A stretch of DNA of 13,466 nucleotides from CAYVUI01 sp964454745 (GTDB taxonomy: Bacteria > Planctomycetota > Phycisphaerae > Sedimentisphaerales > Anaerohalosphaeraceae): contig CAYVUI010000120.1 of the NCBI GenBank assembly GCA_964454745.1, forward strand, positions 1 through 13,466, given 5' to 3'. Of the stretch, positions 7,118 to 13,380 are shown piece after piece. The first letter of the stretch is position 1. Each line of letters begins with the position of its first letter. A program made the translations under genes and the position numbers. Under the pieces are notes generated by a model, which did not search any database, was not told the DNA's origin, and saw only the letters and a program-made list of their open reading frames with translations.

Positions 7118-7432
7118 TCAGGCTTTCCTGAACACAGCAACCACGTTTTCGACATCTACGACGAAAAGCCGGTTGTCTCCCTCAAAATCGACCGGGATGG
7201 CCCCCTTGGGGTTAAACAGGACCTTGTCGTACTGTTTTAGCGGCAATTCATCAAGGGATTCAATCTCCGCGGAAACCGACACGATACGTCCGGTAATGGT
7301 CGGAATCTCTATGTTGTCGGGCAGCTGGATGCCGCCCTTGGTCTGTTTTTTGTCTTCATCTTTGCGTATTACTACGCGTTTACCGATGGGTTCGACGGTT
7401 TCGAATATTTCTGTCGTTTTTTTCTTGTTCAT
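7118..7432 (-). CDS. groES: co-chaperonin GroES (Cpn10)-like, without groEL beside it
   Basis: A 104-residue Cpn10-fold protein that would cap a GroEL ring in the cytoplasm. Family features: VEPIGKRVVIRKDED (13-27), the mobile loop TKGGIQLPDN (31-40) where SAGGIVLP-like sequence normally contacts GroEL, TGRIVSVS (47-54) and the closing strand VVDVENVVAVF. A basic nine-residue start (MNKKKTTEI) extends it slightly. An in-frame TAA nine bases upstream fixes the ATG at 7432. The ribosome binding site is weak (AAAGAA), and a hairpin sits just ahead of it. groEL is not adjacent; the gene instead leads the fbaB-gpmA cluster, which suggests a second or specialised co-chaperonin. Confident on family, less on partner. 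Confidence 0.88.
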   Translation of the reverse strand: MNKKKTTEIFETVEPIGKRVVIRKDEDKKQTKGGIQLPDNIEIPTITGRIVSVSAEIESLDELPLKQYDKVLFNPKGAIPVDFEGDNRLFVVDVENVVAVFRKA

Positions 7433-7453
7433 AGCAGTTCTTTACTTAAGCAG

Positions 7454-7491
7454 CCTGTTTTTCTTTCCGATACAATTATCGCGAAAACAGG
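7454..7491 (-). promoter_or_regulatory. hairpin in the groES leader
   Basis: CCTGTTTT (7454-7461) and AAAACAGG (7484-7491) are perfect complements. Nested inside them is a second stem, CGATA (7468-7472) with TATCG (7477-7481). In the groES transcript this two-tier stem-loop ends 21 bases before the ATG. It could act as a translation control or RNA-stability element. It is not a CIRCE sequence. Confidence 0.5.
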
Positions 7492-7511
7492 TATTTTCTT
7501 CCTCCTCCAGA

Positions 7512-7547
7512 GAGCAGTAGCGTATTCGCAGTAGTGCGTTACTGCTC
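7512..7547. promoter_or_regulatory. inverted repeat with three GCAGTA-type motifs in the groES leader
   Basis: GAGCAGTAGCG (7512-7522) and CGTTACTGCTC (7537-7547) pair with one mismatch. A third motif copy, GCAGTAGTG, begins at 7529, giving three copies of GCAGTARYG, two direct and one inverted. It lies about 25-60 bases downstream of the predicted groES-operon start, so it could be an operator or an RNA hairpin. Confidence 0.5.
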
Positions 7548-7578
7548 ATTTTTTATACCTGATTTCACTTCCCATTTG

Positions 7579-7606
7579 ATTATAACGTCCCCATTTTATC
7601 CTGCAA
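7579..7606 (-). promoter_or_regulatory. promoter of the groES-fbaB-gpmA cluster
   Basis: A perfect TATAAT on the minus strand (7579-7584) has a weak -35 TTGCAG (7601-7606) 16 bases upstream. The transcript would start near 7572 and carry a leader of about 140 bases containing both leader hairpins. Confidence 0.5.
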
Positions 7607-7630
7607 GGCTGGAAAATCCCGTTTCGTACC

Positions 7631-7716
7631 CTGAAAACGAAAAAATCCTGCTGATTTGGTAGAATTGGACAAAATCGGGCAGTTTTCAGTTGAAATGCAG
7701 CCATTGGCGGTATAGA
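7631..7716 (+). promoter_or_regulatory. probable promoter/operator region of the SOR-encapsulin genes
   Basis: In the 377-base divergent gap before the superoxide reductase gene, TTGAAA (7690-7695) and TATAGA (7711-7716) form a sub-optimal promoter with a 15-base spacer. An eight-base inverted repeat, CTGAAAAC (7631-7638) with GTTTTCAG (7682-7689), lies just upstream and could be an operator. Nothing else in the gap looks coding. Assignment is tentative. Confidence 0.3.
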
Positions 7717-7809
7717 TTGGAAGCAACATGGGGGCTGTGATCGAATTCACTGCTCGCAACTTTGAAACAAAGACAGCGACAGATCATTTTAGTGAAGGGA
7801 GAAAAGAAC

Positions 7810-8205
7810 ATGTCAGCAATCAGCGATATCATCAAAACTGCCGATTTCAAGAGCGAAAAGCATGTACCGGTTATTGAATGCGCGGACAAGGTCAAGGCCG
7901 ACGAGATGTTTGAAGTGGCTGTGACCCTTGGTAAGGAAGTGGCTCATCCTAATACGACTGAGCATCATATCCGCTGGATCGAGCTTTATTTTCTGCCCGA
8001 AGGCGGCAAGGCGACGTACCAGATCGCACGGGTCGAATTTGACGCACACGGTGAGGGAGCGGACGGGCCGAATACCGGACCGGTGTATACCAATCACTGC
8101 GCGGTCACGATGATGAAGACCAGCAAGGGCGGTACGCTGCAGGCGCTTTCGTACTGCAATATCCACGGGCTGTGGCAGAGCGAAAAAGTGATCAGCGTCG
8201 GATAA
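7810..8205 (+). CDS. superoxide reductase (neelaredoxin / class II, 1Fe-SOR)
   Basis: Cytoplasmic enzyme of anaerobes that reduces superoxide to hydrogen peroxide without releasing oxygen; 131 residues. All ligands of the Fe(His4Cys) centre are visible: H18 (EKHVP), H46, H52 (EHHIRW), C116 and H119 (CNIHGLW). E16 and K17 beside H18 match the active-site Glu-Lys pair. There is no N-terminal desulforedoxin Cys4 domain, so it is a one-iron type. The start at 7810 was chosen because AAGGGAG lies eight bases upstream and the protein begins as family members do; a longer reading from 7762 adds a basic stretch lacking homology. It is followed after 103 bases by EncFtn on the same strand. Its C-terminus (KVISVG) shows no clear encapsulin cargo peptide. 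No rubredoxin electron donor is nearby. Confidence 0.93.
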   Translation: MSAISDIIKTADFKSEKHVPVIECADKVKADEMFEVAVTLGKEVAHPNTTEHHIRWIELYFLPEGGKATYQIARVEFDAHGEGADGPNTGPVYTNHCAVTMMKTSKGGTLQALSYCNIHGLWQSEKVISVG

Positions 8206-8296
8206 GCGGAAAAATCTCAATTTTTCACGATTTTTGAAGACCTTGTGGGCGATTTTCGCACGTATAGCTTAAAAAGATATAACTCGATAGGTATTA

Positions 8297-8302
8297 GGAG
8301 GT
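8297..8302 (+). promoter_or_regulatory. strong ribosome binding site of the EncFtn gene
   Basis: AGGAGG lies six bases before the ATG at 8309. It is the strongest Shine-Dalgarno sequence in the cluster, consistent with a high cargo yield. The 103-base gap ahead of it also holds a GAAAAAT/ATTTTTC hairpin directly after the SOR stop codon and no coding signal. Confidence 0.65.
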
Positions 8303-8308
8303 TTCATT

Positions 8309-8692
8309 ATGGCGATACCAATGCATGAAGACAGAAATCAGCTCCCTCCGGATGTGATTGATTTCCATCGGGCGATTGAGAGCATCACCGAAGAGCTGGA
8401 AGCCGTCACCTGGTACAATCAGCGTGCAGCGGTTTGTGCAGATCCGGACTTAAAAGCGGTCCTGGAGCATAACCGCAATGAAGAGATTGAACACGCGTGC
8501 ATGCTGATGGAATGGCTGCGGCGGAACAACCCGAAATTCAACGAAGAACTCAGCACGTATTTGTTCAAGAGTATGCCGATCACCCAGATCGAAGAAGCGA
8601 TGGAGGGCGGCGATGATTCGGAAGGCGAAGCAGAAGCCGGCGGAAGTTCTTCAGGCGGCAGTCTTAATATCGGCTCATTAAAGAAAGGATAA
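8309..8692 (+). CDS. encapsulated ferritin (EncFtn) with C-terminal cargo peptide
   Basis: Ferroxidase of the EncFtn family that oxidises Fe(II) and passes iron into an encapsulin shell; 127 residues. The ferroxidase ligands of the family are present: E29 (with E31 at the entry site), W35-Y36, E59 and H62, in EELEAVTWYNQR and EHNRNEEIEH. As known for the family, two subunits share one iron centre and assemble as an annular decamer. After the two-helix core (to about 97) comes an acidic, Gly/Ser-rich linker (98-117) and then GSLNIGSLKKG, a clear encapsulin targeting peptide. The encapsulin gene begins five bases after the stop codon, and its ribosome binding site lies inside the last codons, so the two are tightly coupled. 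C43 and C64 are additional cysteines in the core. Confidence 0.96.
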   Translation: MAIPMHEDRNQLPPDVIDFHRAIESITEELEAVTWYNQRAAVCADPDLKAVLEHNRNEEIEHACMLMEWLRRNNPKFNEELSTYLFKSMPITQIEEAMEGGDDSEGEAEAGGSSSGGSLNIGSLKKG

Positions 8693-8697
8693 AGACC

Positions 8698-9510
8698 ATG
8701 GATATACTGAAAAGAGACCACGCACCAATCAGCCAGGCGGCATGGGCCGAAATTGACCAACAGGCTCAGCAGGTGATCCTGGGCAATATTACGGCACGCA
8801 AATTTGCAGACTTTACCGGTCCGCTTGGATGGGATTTCTCCGCGGTGAATCTCGGTCGGCTCAAGGTCGGGAAAAAGGCGGCGGGTATGAGCGTCGAATG
8901 GGGCGTTCGCGAAGTTCAGCCGATCGTGGAATTCCGGCGTCATTTTACGCTGAATATGTTCGAAATTGACAACCTGACGCGCGGCTCGCAGGATGCGGAC
9001 ATTGAACCGCTGATCGAAGCGGCAAAGGAAGCGGCCCGTTTTGAGGATACCGCGATCTTCCAGGGCTTTAGCCAGGGCGGAATTGAGGGGATTATCAAGT
9101 CGTCCGGCCATAAGGCGGCCAAGCTGCCCAAGGCGGCGGAAGAGTACCCCAAGGCGGTTTCACAGTGTGTTAAAGCGATGCACATGGCTAATGTCGGCGG
9201 TCCGTATCTGCTGATCCTGGGCCCGGATGAATACTTCGATCTGATCCAGGCAGGCAAGGGCGGTTTCCCGCCGGCGAAGATCATCGAAGAGATTACCGGC
9301 TCGCAAACGGTGATGTGCCCGTCGATCAAGGGCGGCGTGCTCGTTTCGGCCCGCGGGGGCGATTTTGAATTGACAGTGGGCAAGGATTTCTCGATTGGCT
9401 ACTGGAACCACTCGAAGCATGAAGTGGAGTTCTTTATCACGGAATCGTTTACTTTCCGTGTACTCGAACCGGCGGCGTGCGGTGTTTTGACCGCGGCGGC
9501 TGTGAAATAA
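8698..9510 (+). CDS. encapsulin shell protein, family 1 (HK97 fold)
   Basis: Self-assembling shell protein of a nanocompartment, 270 residues, the usual family 1 length. Hallmarks: the N-terminal region LKRDHAPISQAAWAEID (4-20), which with neighbouring residues forms the cargo-docking helix; the E-loop region FTGPLGWDFSAVNLGRL (39-55); the GVREVQPIVEFRRHFTL segment; and the C-terminal domain strands ending SFTFRVLEPAACGVLT. Partner: the EncFtn just upstream, whose tail should dock on the inner face. The ATG at 8698 is preceded by AAAGGA within the end of the EncFtn gene. A strong terminator follows 33 bases after the stop codon. Family 1 shells of this length usually form T=1 particles of 60 subunits; the assembly state here is inferred. 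Confidence 0.97.
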   Translation: MDILKRDHAPISQAAWAEIDQQAQQVILGNITARKFADFTGPLGWDFSAVNLGRLKVGKKAAGMSVEWGVREVQPIVEFRRHFTLNMFEIDNLTRGSQDADIEPLIEAAKEAARFEDTAIFQGFSQGGIEGIIKSSGHKAAKLPKAAEEYPKAVSQCVKAMHMANVGGPYLLILGPDEYFDLIQAGKGGFPPAKIIEEITGSQTVMCPSIKGGVLVSARGGDFELTVGKDFSIGYWNHSKHEVEFFITESFTFRVLEPAACGVLTAAAVK

Positions 9511-9543
9511 ACGCAGAAAGTACCAATAAGGCAAATGCGAGAG

Positions 9544-9572
9544 GGCCGGGCGTAAAAAACCCGGCCTTTTTT
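9544..9572 (+). terminator. rho-independent terminator of the SOR-EncFtn-encapsulin cluster
   Basis: GGCCGGG (9544-9550) and CCCGGCC (9560-9566) form a perfect seven-base GC stem followed by six T residues (9567-9572). It lies directly after the encapsulin gene. Confidence 0.92.
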
Positions 9573-9584
9573 GTGTCCTGACGG

Positions 9585-9612
9585 TTGATTCGGGGCCAAA
9601 ACCCGGTAAAAT
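9585..9612 (+). promoter_or_regulatory. promoter of the tRNA-Ser gene
   Basis: TTGATT (9585-9590) and TAAAAT (9607-9612) are separated by 16 bases and point at the tRNA gene that begins 38 bases downstream. Confidence 0.5.
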
Positions 9613-9650
9613 ATGTAGAGAAACGCCGTACTTACGGTGCAGCGACGTCC

Positions 9651-9737
9651 GGAGAGGTGACGGAGCGGCTTATCGTGCTGGTTTCGAAAACCAGTGTACC
9701 CTTTGGGGTACCGCGGGTTCGAATCCCGCCCTCTCCG
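9651..9737 (+). tRNA. tRNA-Ser (anticodon CGA)
   Basis: Complete class II tRNA. The acceptor stem GGAGAGG (9651-9657) pairs with CCTCTCC (9730-9736), with discriminator G at 9737. The anticodon arm CTGGT-TTCGAAA-ACCAG gives CGA, reading UCG serine codons. A long variable arm, GTACCC...GGGTAC, is typical of serine tRNAs. The T arm GCGGG (9713-9717), TTCGAAT, CCCGC (9725-9729) is perfect. The 3' CCA is not encoded and must be added after transcription. Confidence 0.97.
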
Positions 9738-10043
9738 TTTTAAGTGGGGCCGTTTGTTTCAAGGTTTTCCGGTTTTTTTCCCGGCTTTTATTGCGCTTGG
9801 CGGGAGGAGAACCCGCCCGGAGCATTAGCTCCGATACGCGGGTTTGACGACAAGGTCATCGGCCGCAGGCGCCGTGAAGCGAATCGGCGCCCTCTCCATT
9901 AAACTTGGAAACCTCGCGAGATTTACTCCTTCACAGGTCTATCCAAAAGGAACGATAAGCGGGCCCTGATACCAACGGCCTTCGATACATGGGATCATTA
10001 TCCCTGGCAGGTACGGAGATCAGGAACCTAACGAGATGTCGCA
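9738..10043. other. 306-base intergenic stretch between tRNA-Ser and the AraC-family gene
   Basis: Apart from the multi-stem element (9803-9897) and a weak CCGG/CCGG stem with T-rich flanks near 9760-9785 that might end the tRNA transcript, nothing was recognised. No ORF with a ribosome binding site was seen, and no good terminator for the converging AraC-family gene. Confidence 0.5.
9803..9897 (+). other. multi-stem element downstream of tRNA-Ser; possible structured RNA or tRNA remnant
   Basis: The stems nest without gaps. Closing helix: GGAG/AG (9803-9809, one bulged G) with CTCTCC (9892-9897). Stem 1: AACCCGC (9810-9816) with GCGGGTT (9838-9844), enclosing GGAGC/GCTCC (9819-9823, 9828-9832) around ATTA. 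Stem 2: TGAC/GTCA (9845-9848, 9855-9858). Stem 3: GGCGCCG (9868-9874) with CGGCGCC (9885-9891). Together they resemble a four-way junction. The 3' end repeats the tRNA-Ser end (GAATC and CGCCCTCTCC), so it may be a decayed serine tRNA or an attachment-site remnant. It is not a normal tRNA: there is no seven-base T loop and no clear anticodon arm. Confidence 0.45.
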
Positions 10044-10928
10044 CTAAATTGAGTGAATTTGTTTTCGGTACCGCGCTGGCGGCAGGCCTGTGATCTTCTT
10101 GAAGATCCTCGAAAAATAGAAGACATCATCATATCCCACGATTCTTGCGATTTCTTCCAATGTTTTTGTCGTTGCCACAAGCAGAGTTTGAGCCTTCTCA
10201 ATTTTGCGGGTATTTACGTACCTTATAGGTGACAATCCCATGTGTTTTGAGAACAAGGATGAAAAATATGCTTCATTGAGTTCTGCCAAATCCGCCAGTT
10301 CTGTCAGGGTAACAGGCCGGTCAAGATGATCATTGATGTACTTGATCACCTTTTGGAATCGGTTGATGCCTGCCCCGGGATTCGGCTCAGGATGGTTCAT
10401 ATTGTTTTTAAGAAATGAAGCGATCAGTATTCTCATCAGGGCATTGGTTTCAAGAATCTTGCTTGCGGATTTATCTTTATTCAGTTCTTCATGGCGTTCG
10501 AGGATCGAACTGTAAATCGGCTTGTTTGCGTCACGTTCGAGCAGTTCCATTCCTGGATTAAGCTCTATCAGCCTTTCAAATATTGAATGATCAATTCCAT
10601 GCTCACAGGCTTTGATTTTGTTTTTGTGGGGTAAAATGGAGAATAAATTATGTCCATCTGTCAGTTCGGTAGTGAAGTGGATGTAATAGTGGGTAAAACT
10701 TTCAGGGCAGTAGAGGTCAACCAGGGTAAATCCGGGGATCAGGTATAGATATCCCGGCTCAATGATCTGCTGCAAACCGTTAAGTTTTATAAATCCTTTG
10801 CCTTCAGTGATATAATAGAGCCTGGAGTATGGGTTGATCACATTTTCATGCCGCCATTCCGTCCCGACGGTATAAAGCTCAATATTGAGCACATCAATTT
10901 TTAGATTGTCCAGCAGGTTTTTGAGCAT
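10044..10928 (-). CDS. AraC-family transcriptional regulator
   Basis: A 294-residue DNA-binding regulator. The N-terminal part (about 15-90) is a cupin-like effector-sensing domain with beta-strand patterns (SRLYYITEGKGFIKLNG, PGYLYLIPG). The C-terminal 100 residues hold the two AraC helix-turn-helix motifs: LTELADLAELNEAYFSSLF (about 208-226) and LEEIARIVGYDDVFYFSRIF (about 257-276), followed by the family signature TGLPPARYRKQ. It is divergent from the aldo/keto reductase and dehydrogenase genes with a 154-base gap and is most likely their activator, responding to a sugar or polyol. The start at 10928 lacks a convincing Shine-Dalgarno sequence, but no better in-frame start is evident. Confidence 0.92.
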   Translation of the reverse strand: MLKNLLDNLKIDVLNIELYTVGTEWRHENVINPYSRLYYITEGKGFIKLNGLQQIIEPGYLYLIPGFTLVDLYCPESFTHYYIHFTTELTDGHNLFSILPHKNKIKACEHGIDHSIFERLIELNPGMELLERDANKPIYSSILERHEELNKDKSASKILETNALMRILIASFLKNNMNHPEPNPGAGINRFQKVIKYINDHLDRPVTLTELADLAELNEAYFSSLFSKHMGLSPIRYVNTRKIEKAQTLLVATTKTLEEIARIVGYDDVFYFSRIFKKITGLPPARYRKQIHSI

Positions 10929-10983
10929 AGGGCTATTTTATCCGTTGATCTAAAATATGTCCATAAATAACAAAAATATTCCA

Positions 10984-11013
10984 TTGCTTCCTGCCAGTTA
11001 TGATTGATATAGT
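10984..11013 (+). promoter_or_regulatory. possible promoter of the aldo/keto reductase operon
   Basis: TTGCTT (10984-10989) and TATAGT (11008-11013) with an 18-base spacer lie in the gap between the divergent AraC-family gene and the reductase gene. The transcript would start near 11020. Alternative hexamers exist in this AT-rich gap. Confidence 0.35.
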
Positions 11014-11029
11014 ATTGCAGTGGGTTATG

Positions 11030-11042
11030 GGGCAGTATGCCC
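11030..11042. promoter_or_regulatory. 13-bp palindrome, possible operator
   Basis: GGGCA-GTA-TGCCC lies 41 bases before the reductase ATG, in the gap shared with the divergent regulator gene. It could be an operator or a small leader hairpin. AraC-type regulators more often use direct repeats, so it may belong to another factor. Confidence 0.3.
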
Positions 11043-11082
11043 GTGTCTTTACAATAAAATCTAACCAAACGGAGCTGTTGAA

Positions 11083-12111
11083 ATGACTGAATTTCAAATC
11101 GCCGCCGATGCAATCGAACCCGAACTCGTGCCGCAAATAACACTGTATACCGGTGCGAAGATTCCTTCCATAGGAATCGGCACATTTGGTTCGGATAAGT
11201 ACAGCCATGACCAGGTGGCCGCGGCGGTCAAAGATGCGATTTCTCACGGTTACAGGCACATTGACTGTGCGGCCGTTTATGGAAACGAAGACAGAATCGG
11301 TCCGATTTTTGAAGAAATCCTCGCCAGCGGACTCCTGCAAAGAGAACAGCTATGGGTTACCTCGAAGGTCTGGAATGATATGCATGACAAGGTGGCAAAA
11401 TCGTGCGAGAAAACCCTTGAAGATCTGAAACTCGATTACCTGGACCTGTATCTCGTGCACTGGCCTTTCCCAAATTATCATCCTCCCAGATGTGACGTTA
11501 CTGCCAGGAATCCGGACTCAAAACCTTATATTCATGATGAATTCATGAAGACATGGGCACAGATGGAGAGCCTTGTGGAAAGGGGCCTGGTCCGGCACAT
11601 TGGTACGTCCAACATGACCATCCCTAAGCTCACACTGCTCTTACAAGATGCAAATATCAAGCCGGCATGCAACGAAATGGAGCTTCACCCTCATTTCCAG
11701 CAGCCGGACCTCTTCGATTTCTGTGTTGAAAATGGGATCCAGCCGATCGGGTATTGTCCGCTTGGTTCACCCAGCCGGCCGGAGCGGGACAGAACCGAAG
11801 CCGACACGGTAGATATGGAGGATCCGGTCATTTTGAAGATTGCCCAAAGGCTGGATATTCATCCTGCGGAAGTTTGTATCAAATGGGCTGTCCAGAGAGG
11901 CCAGATTCCGATTCCGTTTTCCGTAAAGCGTTCCCAGTACCTGTCAACGCTAAAGAGCGTTCTCACTGAGCCCCTTTTAGAACAGGAAATGGCAGAAATC
12001 TCAGGCATCGATAAAAATTGCCGTTTAATCAAGGGGCAGGTTTTCCTTTGGAAAGAGAACCAGTCGTGGGAGGATCTCTGGGATCTCAATGGAGAAATTA
12101 CACCCGCTTAA
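11083..12111 (+). CDS. aldo/keto reductase
   Basis: NAD(P)H-dependent reductase of the AKR superfamily, 342 residues, a little longer than usual. The catalytic tetrad is complete: D61 and Y66 (HIDCAAVYGNE), K95 (TSKVW) and H126 (YLVHWP). The TIM-barrel landmarks follow: GLVRHIGTSN, the ACNEMELHPHFQQPDL segment, and a C-terminal cofactor-binding part with IPFSVKRSQYL. The overall pattern is that of aldose/polyol reductases, so the substrate is probably a sugar, sugar alcohol or related carbonyl; the exact one cannot be told. GGAG lies eight bases before the ATG at 11083. The dehydrogenase gene follows after 25 bases, so the pair is an operon, probably controlled by the divergent AraC-family regulator. 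Confidence 0.94.
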   Translation: MTEFQIAADAIEPELVPQITLYTGAKIPSIGIGTFGSDKYSHDQVAAAVKDAISHGYRHIDCAAVYGNEDRIGPIFEEILASGLLQREQLWVTSKVWNDMHDKVAKSCEKTLEDLKLDYLDLYLVHWPFPNYHPPRCDVTARNPDSKPYIHDEFMKTWAQMESLVERGLVRHIGTSNMTIPKLTLLLQDANIKPACNEMELHPHFQQPDLFDFCVENGIQPIGYCPLGSPSRPERDRTEADTVDMEDPVILKIAQRLDIHPAEVCIKWAVQRGQIPIPFSVKRSQYLSTLKSVLTEPLLEQEMAEISGIDKNCRLIKGQVFLWKENQSWEDLWDLNGEITPA

Positions 12112-12136
12112 CAACAACATCTGAAAGGATATCATT

Positions 12137-13201
12137 ATGGCAAAGAAAATGATGGGAGCCATTCTTCCCGGCAACAGTACGGTAGAACTTAAAGAATTTG
12201 CTGTTCCGGCCCCCGGACATGGAGAAGTGCTGGTCAAAACGAAGTCTTCCACGATTTGCGGATCGGACATTCGGTGCATTTATCATGAGCATTTAGGCAA
12301 AGGGCCCGAAGGGTATCAGCCGGGGATGATTGCAGGCCATGAACCCTGCGGCCAAATCGTCGAAACCGGACCTGGATGCAGAAGGTTCAAAGAAAACGAC
12401 CGTGTCATTCTTTACCATATCTCCGGCTGCGGTGTTTGCAATGATTGCCGCAGGGGATATATGATCTCCTGTACCAGCGATGAGTATCGTCGCGCGTACG
12501 GCTGGCAGCGTAACGGCGGGATGGCCGAATATATACTCGCCGAGGAAAAGGATCTTGTCCTGCTTCCGGACGAACTTAGCTACTCTGACGGTGCACAGGT
12601 GGCATGCGGTTTTGGGACCGTCTATGAAGGTTTGGAAAAGATTGGTATCAGCGGAAACGACGCGGTCCTGATTACGGGATTGGGCCCTGTCGGCCTTGCA
12701 ACGGCGATGCTTTGTAAAGCCATGGGGGCATCAAAAATCATCGGCACCGAAGCCATCGATGAGCGTATCAAAATTGCCCAGGACACCGGCCTGTTTGATA
12801 TGGTTCTAAAAGCCGCTGGGGACAATGTCCAGCAGGTTAGGGATATTACCGCCGGCATGGGAGTGGAAAAAGCAGTTGACTGTTCCGCCAATAAAAATGC
12901 CCGGCGAACCTGTATCCAGGCAACGCGAAAATGGGGAAAAATCGTCTTTCTCGGTGAAGGCGGTGACTGTGAGTTCCAGCCATCCCCGGATATTATCCAC
13001 GATCAAAAGACGATTTACGGATCCTGGGTCACGAACATATGGCGAATGGAAGAACTCGTTGAGCGGATTGTCCGCTGGGGTATCCATCCGGAAGAGCTGA
13101 TTACCCATAGGTTTCCCTTGGATAAAGCCGGTGAAGCTTATTCACTGATGGCCAGTGGTAAATGCGGTAAAGTCGCTATTGTCTTTGATGAGGAAAAATA
13201 G
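12137..13201 (+). CDS. zinc-dependent medium-chain alcohol/polyol dehydrogenase
   Basis: A 354-residue MDR-family NAD(P)-dependent dehydrogenase. Catalytic zinc ligands: C41 (TICGSD), H68-E69 (AGHEPCG) and probably C157 (QVACGFGT). The structural zinc site C98-x2-C101-x2-C104-x7-C112 is complete. The Rossmann nucleotide loop is G181-L-G183-P-V-G186, followed by an acidic turn GTEAIDER that suggests NAD preference. The closest recognisable group is sorbitol/threonine-type dehydrogenases. AAAGGA lies upstream of the ATG at 12137, and the gene is 25 bases from the aldo/keto reductase. Together they could interconvert a sugar, its alcohol and a ketose. No clear terminator was seen after it. Confidence 0.94.
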   Translation: MAKKMMGAILPGNSTVELKEFAVPAPGHGEVLVKTKSSTICGSDIRCIYHEHLGKGPEGYQPGMIAGHEPCGQIVETGPGCRRFKENDRVILYHISGCGVCNDCRRGYMISCTSDEYRRAYGWQRNGGMAEYILAEEKDLVLLPDELSYSDGAQVACGFGTVYEGLEKIGISGNDAVLITGLGPVGLATAMLCKAMGASKIIGTEAIDERIKIAQDTGLFDMVLKAAGDNVQQVRDITAGMGVEKAVDCSANKNARRTCIQATRKWGKIVFLGEGGDCEFQPSPDIIHDQKTIYGSWVTNIWRMEELVERIVRWGIHPEELITHRFPLDKAGEAYSLMASGKCGKVAIVFDEEK

Positions 13202-13284
13202 TTTAAATGATTTTCTACTTCAGGCGAGACGAATGATTACAGGAAAGAATATAACCAAGCTACAATCCAAAAGTCATACCAATT

Positions 13285-13300
13285 CGCATAAAAAAATGCG
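13285..13300. repeat. small hairpin CGCAT-A6-ATGCG
   Basis: Five-base perfect stem with an all-A loop in the gap after the dehydrogenase gene. It lacks a trailing T-tract on either strand, so it is not a convincing terminator. Confidence 0.35.
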
Positions 13301-13317
13301 CGCCACGGATTTTATAC

Positions 13318-13345
13318 TTGCGCTATCCTGAATAGGTGTCATAAT
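13318..13345 (+). promoter_or_regulatory. sigma70-type promoter near the right edge
   Basis: TTGCGC (13318-13323) and CATAAT (13340-13345) with a 16-base spacer face the short ORF at 13381. Confidence 0.4.
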
Positions 13346-13380
13346 AGGCTCTGTCGAATATTTTTTTTGAGGAGTCTGTT

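Noticed and set aside
7062..7118. Terminator between groES and fbaB
   Set aside because: The AAAGCC/GGCTTT stem in this gap has no following T-tract, so it does not argue against an operon.
7512..7547. CIRCE heat-shock operator before groES
   Set aside because: The arms do not match TTAGCACTC/GAGTGCTAA and the spacer is not nine bases.
7762..7809. Sixteen-residue upstream extension of superoxide reductase
   Set aside because: The strong ribosome binding site AAGGGAG is located inside it and the family-like start is at 7810.
8419..9111. Minus-strand ORF opposite the EncFtn and encapsulin genes
   Set aside because: It spans two well-identified plus-strand genes in antisense and has no start signals.
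9803..9897. A second functional tRNA
   Set aside because: Stem 3 has a ten-base loop, not a T loop; there is no clear anticodon arm and the closing helix is bulged.
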